Made by a program: the position numbers and the translations under genes
Part shown: piece by piece, positions 50,320 to 62,037 of the stretch
How positions within the stretch are numbered: position 1 is the stretch's first letter
Layout: each line of letters opens with the position of its first letter
The notes under the pieces: model-generated
The model's database searches: none
What the model was told of the DNA's origin: nothing
What the model saw: the letters and a program-made list of their open reading frames with translations, nothing else
Source of the DNA: Semisulcospira habei
Lineage: Eukaryota; Mollusca; Gastropoda; Semisulcospiridae
Reading direction: 5' to 3'
Length of the DNA stretch: 64,000 nucleotides
Assembly: GCA_036245525.1 (NCBI GenBank)
Contig: BTPG01000004.1
Span: 233,180,864 to 233,244,863 of the forward strand

Positions 50320-53125
50320 ACTAACCGACGTGACGCGCAGCACACTAGACCATTTGGCCTCCCTACAACAAGAAATTCTAAACACCCACCGAGAAAGGAG
50401 AACCGAACTGGTGGGAATATTCTTAGACATAGAAAAAGCTTATGATATGGTATGGCACGAAAAATTACTCAGTAGGATGGGCGACCTAGGGATATCTAAC
50501 AAAATGTACAACTTCGTCCAAGCCTTCCTGGCCGACCGTCGGATAGTAGTCAGACTAGGCAACGCGATATCCAAAGAATACACCTTAGAGAACGGGGTAC
50601 CCCAAGGATCGGTACTCAGCCCCCTCCTATTTACACTCCTACTCACGGGGCTACAACATGTAGTCAGGAACAGTAACATAATGCAATTCGCAGACGACAC
50701 GTCCCTAACAGGAAAAATCACGAACAAATGGAAAGGGAATAAAATGGAACTAGTGGGACTTCAAGAACTCCAACAAGACCTGACAAGAGTCGAGAAATGG
50801 CTAGTTAGAGCAGGCCTAAAAATCTCTACCCAAAAGACCCAGGCTATCATATTTCAAACCAACCGTGCCAAAAAATACCAAATAAGAACCCCCGTGCCCC
50901 AGCTTCAAATCGACGGGACCGACATAGAATACCGCAAACAAGTCACATTCCTAGGAGTATTATTCACACACAATAATAATTGGGCACCATACGTAAACCA
51001 AATCTGTCAGTCGGCCAGAAAAGGAATCAACCTAATGTGCAAAGTAAGCGGAGCAGATTGGGGCACGGACCCCAAATCACTCCTAAATCTATACCACTCA
51101 TACGTGATGTCCAGGCTACTTTATGCAGCCCCCCTACTCACCGACCTCAACAAAACTCTAACCAAAAAACTCCTGACTGTCCAGGTTGGGGCCCTGAGGG
51201 TGGTCTTGGGAGTCCCAAGACATACCCCCAACCTCCTTGTACTGGCGGAGTGCGGCCAGAGACCCATCAACATCATAATAGCAGAAAGAGCAGCTAACCT
51301 CTTCTATAAAACAATAGGTATGCCGGACGACCACCCGGCCAAACAAACTCTAAACATCAACCACACACCCAAATTCGAACCCACTCAACAACCCCAAATA
51401 AAAACAGTGGTACAGAAGCTAGAAGAGTCCATAAATCTTAAGCTACCAAATAAAGCACCCAACGCACCAATAAGCGTACCACCTTGGAAACTACCCCAAA
51501 TAGAAGTAGACCTGGACCTAACCAAACACAAAAAAGAAATAGACGGGCTCAAAATGAGACTAGAGTTCGACGTAAAAAGAACAACCACGTACAATAACTA
51601 CACCATCATCTACACAGATGGATCCCACGACCCACGCACACACGCAACGGGACTAGGTATCCACGTTCCTCACAAATCGGACAGAGCCATCAAACTACCG
51701 GACCACACGGCGGTCTTCACAGCCGAACTCACGGCAATCCTAGGAGCCATCAAAGTAATAAGAGCGGACCTGAATGCCGTTAAACAAATTCTCATAGTCA
51801 CTGACTCCCTATCAGCGATCCAGGCGATCCAAAACTTGGACTCATCCCGAGAAGACCTAACATATCTTATTAGACTCAGAGTAGCGGAACTCACAGAATT
51901 AGGCCAGGAAATTAAGTTCATTTGGGTTCCCTCCCATGTAGGGATCCCAGGTAATGAGAAAGCAGATAAAATAGCGAAGAAAGGCCTCGACCAAGAATCG
52001 ACCTTCTTCGACCTACCCCTGTCGGCAGCCGAAAGATCAAACGCCCTCCGGCCAGCCTTCCAAAATCTATGGGAAAAAGAATTTCATCACGCAAAAAGAG
52101 GTAGACGTAAAGGCCTCACGAGGGTCCTAAACAACGTACCCATCCTCATCATCATCATCAGTCCCTTGCCCGAACTGGGCGCTGGGGGGACTGAAAGGCA
52201 GCAGCAACAGACAGTGCTCTCCACTGAGTTCTATTTTGGGCGGTGGCAAGCAAGTCTGGCATCTCGAGTTCGGTCCATTCTTTTATGTTTGCGACCCAAC
52301 TCTTTCTCTGACGACCTCGCCGACGACTTCCTTCGAGAGTGCCTTGGAGGATAGTCTTGGACAAGGTGTTGTGTCGGGTCACGTGGCCAAACCAAGCAAG
52401 CTTGCGCCGTTTCACGGTTGCCAGAAGGGGTTCATGTGGGCCCACCAGGGAAGTGACGATGCTCCGTACATATTCGTTGGTCTTGTGCTCGCGGTACGAG
52501 ATGTGGAGCAACTTCCTCAGGCACTTGTTCTCAAAGGCCTGGATTTTCTTTTCTGAGTCTGCAAGCAGCGTCCAAGTCTCACAGCCGTAGAGTAGAATAG
52601 ACACTACGAGGGACTTGTAAAGCCTGTACTTGATGGTGAAGCTGATGGAGTTACTTCGCCATATCCTGTCCAGCCTGGCCATTGCGGATGTTGCTGTACC
52701 TATCCTGATACGGATCTCTGCTATGCAACTACCGTCTTTGGACAGGGTGGCTCCCAAGTACTTGAAGCTATTGACCTCTTCTAGCTTCTGGCCGTTCATG
52801 TGAATGTTGCTGCTGCTGTCGCTTGTGGTGTACCCATCCTACTCTCAGGCAAAAGGAAAGACCAAACCCGACTAACAAGAATCAGACTAGGGGGCGAGAG
52901 ATACCTGGTCCACCCCAACCCAGTACATGCGGCCACACACTCACAACAGAACATATACTCCTAGACTGCCCTACCATAACCCACGCCAGAGCTAGACTAG
53001 AAGACATACTAAACTCACCTCTCACACTGGAAGGTCTCATAAACCCCACCCCAGACACTTGGCACACCACCGCAAACCAGACAATACAACTACTTAACAA
53101 ACACCCCCTGATCCAACACATCTAA
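50320..53125 (+). mobile_element. I-group LINE (RT + RNase H), 5'-truncated, with a nested LINE
   Basis: The frame begins within RT at RSTLDHLASLQQEIL, then IFLDIEKAYDMVWH (motif A), GVPQGSVLSPLLFTLLL and the catalytic box QFADDTSLTG. After a linker comes an RNase H domain: IIYTDGSHD (first Asp), FTAELTAILGAI (Glu), LIVTDSLSAIQAI (Asp) and WVPSHVGIPGNEKADKIAKK (His...Asp), so all four acidic positions are present. A LINE fragment interrupts it at 52147-52829; past it the frame resumes SGKRKDQTRLTRIRL, then a frameshift leads to CGHTLTTEHILLDCP, the C-terminal zinc motif, ending at 53123-53125. RNase H points to the I superfamily rather than CR1 or RTE. Confidence 0.85.
52147..52829 (-). mobile_element. 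RTE-like LINE fragment (family 2) inserted in the I-group LINE
   Basis: Encodes the RT C-terminus: MNGQKLEEVNSFKYLGATLS, LLYGCETWTLLADSEKKIQ and KLAWFGHVTRHNTLSKTIL. The 3' end carries a (TGA)n tail (plus strand TCATCATCATCATCAG). An 11-bp duplication GTACCCATCCT flanks it (52136-52146 and 52830-52840). Confidence 0.9.
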
Positions 53126-55207
53126 ACAAACGACCCGCCACGGACGACAGGAACGAAGGAGAACCCCCCCCCCCTCCCACGCCTCGACCCCCATAGGGCG
53201 CGGGCAGCCATGACGGAAGATAGTAAAACTAGCGATGCGCGGGCATCAGCGACAGCCAGAACTAACCCCCCCCCCCCCTCCCCCCCCCCCCCCCCCGGAC
53301 GAAATCAGCGCCAGCTGGAAGTCCTTGTCCCTTCAATAATAGCAATAGCAATAGGGCGAGCAGGCGACGCCCACCTCGCCCCGCCGCCCTTCCAATAAAG
53401 GCTGGGGGGGGGGGGGGTGGCGGGGAAGTGGAGAGGGCGAACCCATCATCCCCAACCCTTTCATCTCACGGTCCGAGCACCCGCCCCCACCCCCCTCAGA
53501 TAATAAAATGTCACCTCACTCATAAACCCCCCTTCCCCTCTTTCCTTTTTTTTTTTTTTTTTTTTTTTTTCCCCAAGTCCCCCGCCGGGGACGCCCCCCC
53601 CCCCCCCCCCACCACCCTCAACCCTACCCGGCCGAGGCGGGACCGCGGGGAGCTGCGGTAGCCGGGTATGGACAACCGCCACTCAGGTGGACCGTGCCCG
53701 GAGACCGTGGGGCACCCTGACGGGACCCAAGCCCACCGCCGGGCCTCCTGGGGCCGAGCAATCAGGCTCCGGGAAGGAAAAAAGGGAAGAGCCATTAGAG
53801 AGCTGGTAAATCCGGGCGGCTGGAGCCCAGCCTGGACTAAGGAGAGCAAACCACTTAAATAAACCAGGTCCAACTAAAGGAGGTTTAGCATCCAACGTCA
53901 ATGCACTCCTTATAAATATAGATAATGGGCGGCGACTTATGCACAGGATAATACCCTTCCAGAGTCACGCGGTGGCGGACCCCGCCCCCCACCGGCCCCT
54001 CCCCACTTATCCTCACACTATCCACTCGCGAAGTGTGACCGTGGGCCCGGCAGGGCCGAACAGGTCACCCGCACCCTCCTCTCATCTCATGGTCCAGCAC
54101 ACGCCCCACCTCCCCACGGTTAATAAAAAAGACATCATCAACCCCACCATCATCAATCACCGGCCCGGAGCCGCCCCCTCTCCTCCCCCGCCTCGGGTGG
54201 ATCCCCCCGGGCTGGCGGTGGCCACCGCCGTGCCAGGAGGCGCCATCCGGGCGTGGGGGGGGGGGGGGGGTGGGCGCGCGAGGACCATCCATCATACCAC
54301 CCCTTTTTTTTTTTTTTTTTTTTTTTTTTGGTGGGTTTTTTTGTATTTAAAAGTTACTTTCCTTTATTTTTCCGCCGACCGGCACGTTAAGATTGCCCCC
54401 CCCCCCCCCCAGGAGCTCGGAGGGAAAGCCCCATAGGTCGTGCCGGGCGGCTTTTTGACCAACTGCCCCCCTCCTAGCGGGGAGAGGGTCCCGGGGGCCG
54501 ACGGCGGGCCACTGTGCCCCCCCCCCCCCCCCACCGAAGCTCGGTGGGACGCGCCCGGGGGCTGGCGGCCGGCTCCGGGGTCCATCTTCCACGTATTAGG
54601 GCGCAGGGAGGACACTCCTGGAAGGTCCGCTCTGCGAGATAGGGGGGTTTGAGAACCCAGGGGGTCGAGGTACCCACGATGGCACTCCGACACCGCGTGA
54701 CTCCCCGCTCGCCTGAGTACGGTCGCCGCCCATCAAAATAAATAGGGAGCCCAGGGAGGTGTAGCATCCTTCGTCCATGCACTCCCTGGGTAAACGGAGG
54801 GTACATCACCCCCCTCCAGAGAAATACAGAAACACATAATATAGGGGGGTTAGTAAAAATCAGCCCCCCTCAAACATGAAGAGGGTTCGGCTGGCGGGGC
54901 CAGAGAGTACCGGGCCCTGGACTGCGACCATCAACAAAAGGGAGAGGAAAGAGCACACCACCAAACAAGCAAGAAAGGAGGACCCAAGCAAGACGGTGGA
55001 CATATGGTGGACTGGGGCGCGGGCAGGCATGATGAGAGAAAAAACAAAAGTGATGCGCGGGCGTCAGCGGCGAACAGACAGGATAACCCCCCCCCCCCCC
55101 AACCCCCCCCCCCCCCGGCCCACCCCCCCTCCCCCCTCCCTCCCCCGGACGAAATCAGCGAGAGCTGGAAGTCCATGTCCCTTCTTCATCATCATCATCA
55201 GGGCGAG
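53126..55207. other. C-rich block with long poly-C and poly-T runs
   Basis: No gene accepted. Contains C runs near 53164, 53267-53297, 53597-53611, 54397-54411, 54517-54533 and 55087-55117, and T runs near 53547-53570 and 54304-54329. Two stretches repeat each other: 53195-53370 and 55005-55200 share GATGCGCGGGC, CCCGGACGAAATCAGCG and CTGGAAGTCC. A second pair, near 53880 and 54750, shares GTTTAGCATCC/GTGTAGCATCC and ATGCACTCC. This may be the 3' UTR of the I-group LINE or of related copies. Open frames here are Pro/Gly artefacts of base composition. Confidence 0.45.
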
Positions 55208-58200
55208 CAGGCTTTCCCGCCAGGGAAGACTCTGTTCTGCGAAGAACATTAAATAGTAGTAAGACTTCCCGCAAAGGTGAACTCTGTTCTGTAAAAGAAC
55301 ATTAAATAGTAGTAAGGCTTCCCGCAAAGGGAAACTCTGTTCTGTAAAAGAACATTAAATAGTAGTAAGGCTTCCCGCAAAGGGAAACTCTGTTCTGTAA
55401 AAGAACATTAAATAGTAGTAAGGCTTCCCGCAAAGGGAAACTCTGTTCTGTAAAAGAACATTAAATAGTAGTAAGGCTTCCCGCAAAGGGAAACTCTGTT
55501 CTGTAAAAGAACATTAAATAGTAGTAAGGCTTCCCGCAAAGGGAAACTCTGTTCTGTAAAAGAACATTAAATAGTAGTAAGACTTCCCGCAAAGGGAAAC
55601 TCTGTTCTGTAAAAGAACATTAAATAGTAGTAAGGCTTCCCGCAAAGGGAAACTCTGTTCTGTAAAAGAACATTAAATAGTAGTAAGGCTTCCCGCAAAG
55701 GGAAACTCTGTTCTGTAAAAGAACATTAAATAGTAGTAAGGCTTCCCGCAAAGGGAAACTCTGTTCTGTAAAAGAACATTAAATAGTAGTAAGGCTTCCC
55801 GCAAAGGGAAACTCTGTTCTGTACAAGAACATTAAATAGTAGTAAGGCTTCCCACAAAGGGAAACTCTGTTCTGTACAAGAACATTAAATAGTAGTAAGG
55901 CTTCCCGCAAAGGGAAACTCTGTTCTGTACAAGAACATTAAATAGTAGTAAGGCTTCCCGCAAAGGGAAACTCTGTTCTGTAAAAGAACATTAAATAGTA
56001 GTAAGGCTTCCCGCAAAGGGAAACTCTGTTCTGTAAAAGAACATTAAATAGTAGTAAGGCTTCCCGCAAAGGGAAACTCTGTTCTGTAAAAGAACATTAA
56101 ATAGTAGTAAGGCTTCCCGCAAAGGGAAACTCTGTTCTGTAAAAGAACATTAAATAGTAGTAAGGCTTCCCGCAAAGGGAAACTCTGTTCTGTAAAAGAA
56201 CATTAAATAGTAGTAATCATCATCATCATCAGTCCCTTGCCCGAACTGGGCGTTGGGGGGACTGAAAGGCAGCAGCAACAGACAGTGCTCTCCACTGAGT
56301 TCTATTTTGGGCGGTGGCAAGCAAGTCTGGCATCTCGAGTTCGGTCCATTCTTTTATGTTTGCGACCCAACTCTTTCTCTGACGACCTCGCCGACGACTT
56401 CCTTCGAGAGTGCCTTGGAGGATAGTCTTGGACAAGGTGTTGTGTCGGGTCACGTGGCCAAACCAAGCAAGCTTGCGCCGTTTCACGGTTGCCAGAAGGG
56501 GTTCATGTGGGCCCACCAGGGAAGTGACGATGCTCCGTATATATTCGTTGGTCTTGTGCTCGCGGTACGAGATGCGGAGCAACTTCCTCAGGCACTTGTT
56601 CTCAAAGGCCTGGATTTTCTTTTCTGAGTCTGCAAGCAGTGTCCAAGTCTCACAGCCGTAGAGTAGAATAGACACTACGAGGGACTTGTAAAGCCTGTAC
56701 TTGATGGTGAAGCTGATGGAGTTACTTCGCCATATCCTGTCCAGCCTGGCCATTGCGGATGTTGCTGTACCTATCCTGATACAGATCTCTGCTATGCAAC
56801 TACCGTCTTTGGACAGGGTGGCTCCCAAGTACTTGAAGCTATTGACCTCTTCTAGCTTCTGGCCGTTCATGTGAATGTTGCTGCTGCTGTCGCTTGTGGT
56901 GTTGATCATCACTTTGCTTTTATCCGTACTGATCTCCATGCCATAAGACCCTGCGCTACTTGAAAGTTTGTCTGTCAGGTTTTGGAGCTCACTATTGCTG
57001 CCTGCCATGAGGTCAATGTCGTCTGCAAATCGAAGATTGCACAGGGATCTGCCACCAATAGAGATTGAAGTATGGTGGTCGTGGAGGGTTTCCTGCATGA
57101 TCTTCTCCATGAATATGTTGAAAAGGACAGGAGAGAGCAGGCATCCTTGACGGACACCGATCGTCGTCCTGAAGAACTCGCCTGACTGATTGTTAAGTAG
57201 AACCGCGCTGCAGGCGTTCTTGTAAAGCGCTTCTAAATAGTAGTAAGGCTTCCCGCAAAGGGAAACTCTGTTCTGTAAAAAAACATTAAATAGTAGTAAG
57301 GCTTCCCGCAAAGGGAAACTCTGTTCTGTAAAAGAACATTAAATAGTAGTAAGGCTTCCCGCAAAGGGAAACTCTGTTCTGTAAAAGAACATTAAATAGT
57401 AGTAAGGCTTCCCGCAAAGGGAAACTCTGTTCTGTAAAAGAACATTAAATAGTAGTAAGGCTTCCCGCAAAGGGAAACTCTGTTCTGTAAAAGAACATTA
57501 AATAGTAGTAAGGCTTCCCGCAAAGGGAAACTCTGTTCTGTAAAAGAAGATTAAATAGTAGTAAGGCTTCCCGCAAAGGGAAACTCTGTTCTGTAAAAGA
57601 ACATTAAATAGTAGTAAGGCTTCCCGCAAAGGGAAACTCTGTTCTGTAAAAGAACATTAAATAGTAGTAAGACTTCCCGCAAAGGGAAACTCTGTTCTGT
57701 AAAAGAACATTAAATAGTAGTAAGGCTTCCCGCAAAGGGAAACTCTGTTCTGTAAAAGAACATTAAATAGTAGTAAGGCTTCCCGCAAAGGGAAACTCTG
57801 TTTTGTAAAAGAACATTAAATAGTAGTAAGACTTCCCGCAAAGGGAAACTCTGTTCTGTAAAAGAACATTAAATAGTAGTAAGACTTCCCGCAAAGGGAA
57901 ACTCTGTTCTGTAAAAGAACATTAAATAGTAGTAAGACTTCCCGCAAAGGGAAACTCTGTTCTGTAAAAGAACATTAAATAGTAGTAAGACTTCCCGCAA
58001 AGGGAAACTCTGTTCTGTAAAAGAACATTAAATAGTAGTAAGGCTTCCCGCAAAGGGAAACTCTGTTCTGTAAAAGAACATTAAATAGTAGTAAGGCTTC
58101 CCGCAAAGGGAAACTCTGTTCTGTAAAAGAACATTAAATAGTAGTAAGGCTTCCCGCAAAGGGAAACTCTGTTCTGTAAAAGAACATTAAATAGTAGTAA

Positions 58201-58214
58201 GACTTCCCGCAAGA
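55208..58214. repeat. 53-bp hairpin array (about 37 units), split by a LINE
   Basis: Units read GGCTTCCCGCAAAGGGAAAC, then TCTGTTCTGTAAAAGAACAT, then TAAATAGTAGTAA. Each holds two dyads, TTCCC-GCAAA-GGGAA and GTTC-TGTAAAA-GAAC. About 19 units lie at 55208-56215 and 18 at 57235-58214. Variants (GACTTCC, TGTACAAG) cluster locally. The edge units differ in sequence but keep both stems. Confidence 0.95.
56216..57234 (-). mobile_element. RTE-like LINE fragment (family 2) inside the 53-bp array
   Basis: Longer copy of the element at 52147-52829. The RT part starts LYKNACSAVLLNNQSGEFFR and includes GVRQGCLLSPVLFNIFMEKI, the catalytic box LRFADDIDLMAGS, DKSKVMINTT, YLGATLSKDGS and WFGHVTRHNTL; the 3' tail is (TGA)n. 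Perfect 11-bp duplications AAATAGTAGTA lie at 56205-56215 and 57235-57245, both from the satellite unit. Motif A is missing, so it is 5'-truncated and inactive. Confidence 0.9.
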
Positions 58215-58829
58215 GAAGACTGTTCTGTAGAGAACATTAGTAAGTTAGAACCCCTTTAGTTTAAGGAACACTGTCCAGCAACGACATACTGTAGTTATTT
58301 AAGTAGATAATTTAAGTGCCTATAGTTGAGTGAGTTAGGGTCCTATAGAACTTGTTATTATAATTTAGGTTTTACTTGGGTCAGTTATTATGTCTAGTGT
58401 GTAGGCTAGCATAGTTTTGGGTTCATAGGATCTAATGAGTAGGTAAGCATAATGAATTCAGGTGTCTTATGAGCGTCTGTATTATTGTGTTTTGTTTTGT
58501 GCTATAATGAATGGTTTTTGATATGTCTGACATCACGACTGATAATGAGATGTATGTACTGTAAATAAAACTAAAGCACTTATAGAAATCTCATCACTGA
58601 GAGTCAGAGATTGATGAACTGATGCGAGGATGCGAGTCAGTACTGATGTTTGTACACGTTTCAGTGTGTGATGATGGCAGCGCAAGAGTGTGTGTGTACG
58701 TGTGTGTGTGTGTGAGACTGAGAACATGCTGAGAGTTTGTTAACGTTCTTAGCTTATCAGTTTAGTGTGGCACACATGGCAATGCACGCACAGTCACTAC
58801 TACGATCATATCAACTAGGGTTTCGCTGG
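58215..58829. other. Unassigned sequence after the 53-bp array
   Basis: No gene seen. A short (TG)n lies near 58687-58714. The first bases repeat array-like motifs. Confidence 0.35.
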
Positions 58830-59127
58830 ATACTGTGGTAGGTCCATTGCGCGATTTGGTATTTTGAACACAACGCGAGGCAGACACACATATTTTGTGA
58901 GTGCGCATGCGCGACCAGTGTAAAAGACTTGAAGATTACACTCCACAGCAATCTCCAGCCTCTTCCCTAAACCGATAAAGGGAACGGACTTAAAAGGTAG
59001 CTAAAACTGAACTAGACTGGCACTTGACTTGCACGTTGGATGGGCAGTCCATTGAGGTCTGACCATCTAATACACAAGCCAGCCAGGCTAGTAGAAGCTA
59101 GCTAACCACAGTCCGGTTACAAAATTT
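58830..59127 (+). repeat. Dispersed repeat R2, copy 2
   Basis: Matches 1546-1833 (CTGGATACTGTGGT, AACACAACGCGAGGCA, CTCCACAGCAATCTCCAGCC, CAGTCCGGTTA). Lies about 470 bp upstream of the second two-ORF LINE. Confidence 0.6.
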
Positions 59128-59593
59128 TCGGTGCACATGCTACGCTTGTGCCACGTTTTATCTCGCTGTTGAAATTTTGAGAATTTATAAACGTTATACA
59201 GTACCTATTGTCTTTAAATGTATAGCATCGTGTGTGTGATGGTGTCGTGCTTCTAATGGAGCATCTACTGCTACGATTGAAAAAGGACCTTGTGAGGTAT
59301 TTGTGATTTTCTACTCATCTTCACTAACGTTAGACGCGGCCTGAGTGGGCGCCGGTGCCTCGCCGCCTCGCCCGCTTGACTATTTTTAGACCCGGCGATG
59401 CCTGCATTCCACGCTCGGCCAAGAGAGCTACTGCACTAAGCAGTCAGTACACGATGGCGGGAGCGTCGAGGGCACTGGTCCTAGCACACCTTCCAGCTGT
59501 GTATCAGAAAAAGTACACGCGCCCGAACTGACCTGCACATAAGCTGTCTAGTACACATCGTCTCGCCATGACCATGTAACGGCAAACCACACC

Positions 59594-62037
59594 ATGGGCC
59601 CCACCACCCGCGCAGCCCACGCTGCTAAGTATGCTATCGACACCGAGGATATTATACATACTAAAGACCCCATCCAAAAACAGTTTATAGCGCCCCCCGT
59701 CAAGCTGCCCTTTTGGATGTCTGTTTTTCACACTAGATATTTATGTTCTGGAGTGCCCTGCCCAGGTCTCGTGTGAATGGACAGACTTCCAATATGACGA
59801 AGACGACGAGAATGAGCGCTGTCTGAAAACCATCACAGTGCCTGTTCCCTGTGTCCCTTCCCCTGCTAACCTATACAAAACTATTGTGCAACTGAGGTAC
59901 GGGAGCCGTAAACTTGTAACTCTGACTCTCTTCCATACCACAGGCACTGTCACCATCCAGGGAAATGTGTGCCCTGATTGGATACACAATGAGTTCGAAA
60001 AGCTAAAAGCCCTTGTGAGCGACATGAGTGGTGACAGCAATTCCATTCTCCCCCTAACTGACACCACACAGCCTATCATGCCTGCTGATAAACCGTTCCC
60101 CGCCCCATCCACACTTCTTGCCATTATGCCCCCACCCACTGAACACCTGCCAAAGGAGGCATACGGCGATGACATAATGGGCAGTGCTGGCGAGCTTAAC
60201 GTTACCGTGGATGATACTGCTATACCTGCAGCTGATGAAAGCCCCTCCCCCTCAACTGAAGACTTTATCCCGCCAGCCGGTCCCTCCAAACAAGCTGCAC
60301 TGCGGACCACGCAACAAGATCCCACTTCTCCGGAAATAATGGAACAGCCGCCTGCCGTTCATAACGCCACACCCGTCGTCCCCTACCCTCAAGTGGACAC
60401 CGCTGGTGAGACAACATCCTGCATGACCTCACATGCCTCTACTCAGTGCCCCCAGTTGTGCTGTTATCAGTGTGCACAACCTGTCCACGCGACCAAATGT
60501 TTTGATTGTGTGGCTGGACTGACTAATTTTGGACCTAAAAATACAGTTTGAAAACAAACAACGTGTTTTTATAGGCCAACTCAAAGCTGAAATAGACACT
60601 CTGAAACAGGACAACATCAGTCTACAGCAGCAGGTTAGAAATCTGAATAGTCTACCAAAGCAAGTGTCAATCCTCACAAGCAAGCTGGGCAAAGTGGATT
60701 CTCTTGAAAGCCGGTATAATGAAACGTTGGTTAATCAGAAAATAATTGCCCCAGAGCAGCGAATCATCCCCGTTGCCTTGCCTGATCACTGTCAGTCACC
60801 GCCGCCACTGTCTGGTACCAGTTCCCTTTCCTCTGAAATTCACTCCCCTACCTCCATCACTACGTCGAACCTCTCTGATACTGTTCCAGAGGAGTACACC
60901 CAAACCCAACCGTCTCAGCGTGCGTCTGTTGCTATGGAAGAGACGGCAGGGAGCAGCAGTACCACTGAAACTAAATCCCCTAATGCACGTTCGCTCCAGG
61001 ACCAGCCGCCGCGAGAGCGCCGTCAGTTTAGTGTTCGACTTCCACCCGAGGGCAGAGTCAATGCGCTATTAATCGGTGACTCCAATCTCCAACGGGTGGA
61101 TCGTCGTCGCTTGGACCCAAGCGGTGCTACATGTGTGCGCACCCTGCGGGGGGTTAAGGTTGACCAGTTGACAGAGGCCCTGTCCAACATCGCGCCACGC
61201 TACGACATCGGTAGTGCAGTGGTCCACGTTGGCACAAATGACTGTGCCTCCAACAACGACGTGGACTCTGTACTACAGGACTTCCAGCACCTCATTCCTG
61301 TAGTTCGACGAGTATTCCCATCAGCCACAGTTGCCTACACAGCCATATTACCACAAGGGAGCTGCCCACTGAAAACCATCTGCAGTGTAAACCAGCGCCT
61401 GGCTATGCTGTGCGAAAGGGAAGACGTGTCGTTTCTGCAGGAAAACAATTTTTACACCCCTGCTGGTGCAGTTGCTACCTCCCTGTTTAACAGCGACAGG
61501 CTGCATCTGAACGAGAGAGGCGCCGGGGTATTACTGCGCCAGATAAAGCGGTTCATTTTTCCTGCAGATAACCTGAAAGACTTAAATCGGCACCGCGACC
61601 TGCGACACGCTAGACACGCGGCTGAGCCTGAAGCAAACACGAATGTGCCTGGGCTGAGTGGTCCTCCCTGCCGGCCGCAAACTAGTAATCTCATTCAAGA
61701 TGAGAACCTACTGATGCGACAAAGCACTAAACAACTGTTACAATCTAAAGCTCTCCCCACTCGCCGCTGGGAATCGGCTACCAGCACTAGGATGGCGAAC
61801 ATAGGTGAAAATGTAAATGCTGGCGGAAACCTAGCTGTTCCTGTCTCCAACAGCCAGTCACCTGTAAACGCTAGTGCCGCTCGAGTCCCTGTGGAGCTTT
61901 CCGGACCTGACACAAGCACTACATTGGCGGACGCTGCCAGCGCGACAAACCTACAGCCGCCTTTCAGTCAGCGACCAGAATTTACTGAAGCGACGGCCGA
62001 TCCCAGCTACCACTATCAGCCGGCGACCCTGTATTGA
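59594..62037 (+). pseudogene. LINE ORF1 (SGNH esterase type), second copy, frameshifted
   Basis: Homologous along its length to 29350-31947. It starts MGPTTRAAHAAKYAIDTEDI, shifts frame near 59745, resumes as PCVPSPANLYKTIVQL, and shifts again near 60530 just before the coiled coil (LKIQFENKQRVF). The esterase part is complete: LLIGDSNLQRVDRRRLDPSG, VVHVGTNDCASNND and SDRLHLNERGAG, and the conserved CPQLCCYQC matches CSPQCCDRC. It ends early at LY, where a stop interrupts the Pro-rich tail. The 5' UTR is probably about 59128-59593. It belongs to the same element as the ORF2 at 63310. Confidence 0.85.

Noticed and set aside
53428..54809. Several overlapping Pro/Gly-rich frames
   Set aside because: They arise from poly-C/GC-rich low complexity and occur on both strands at once.
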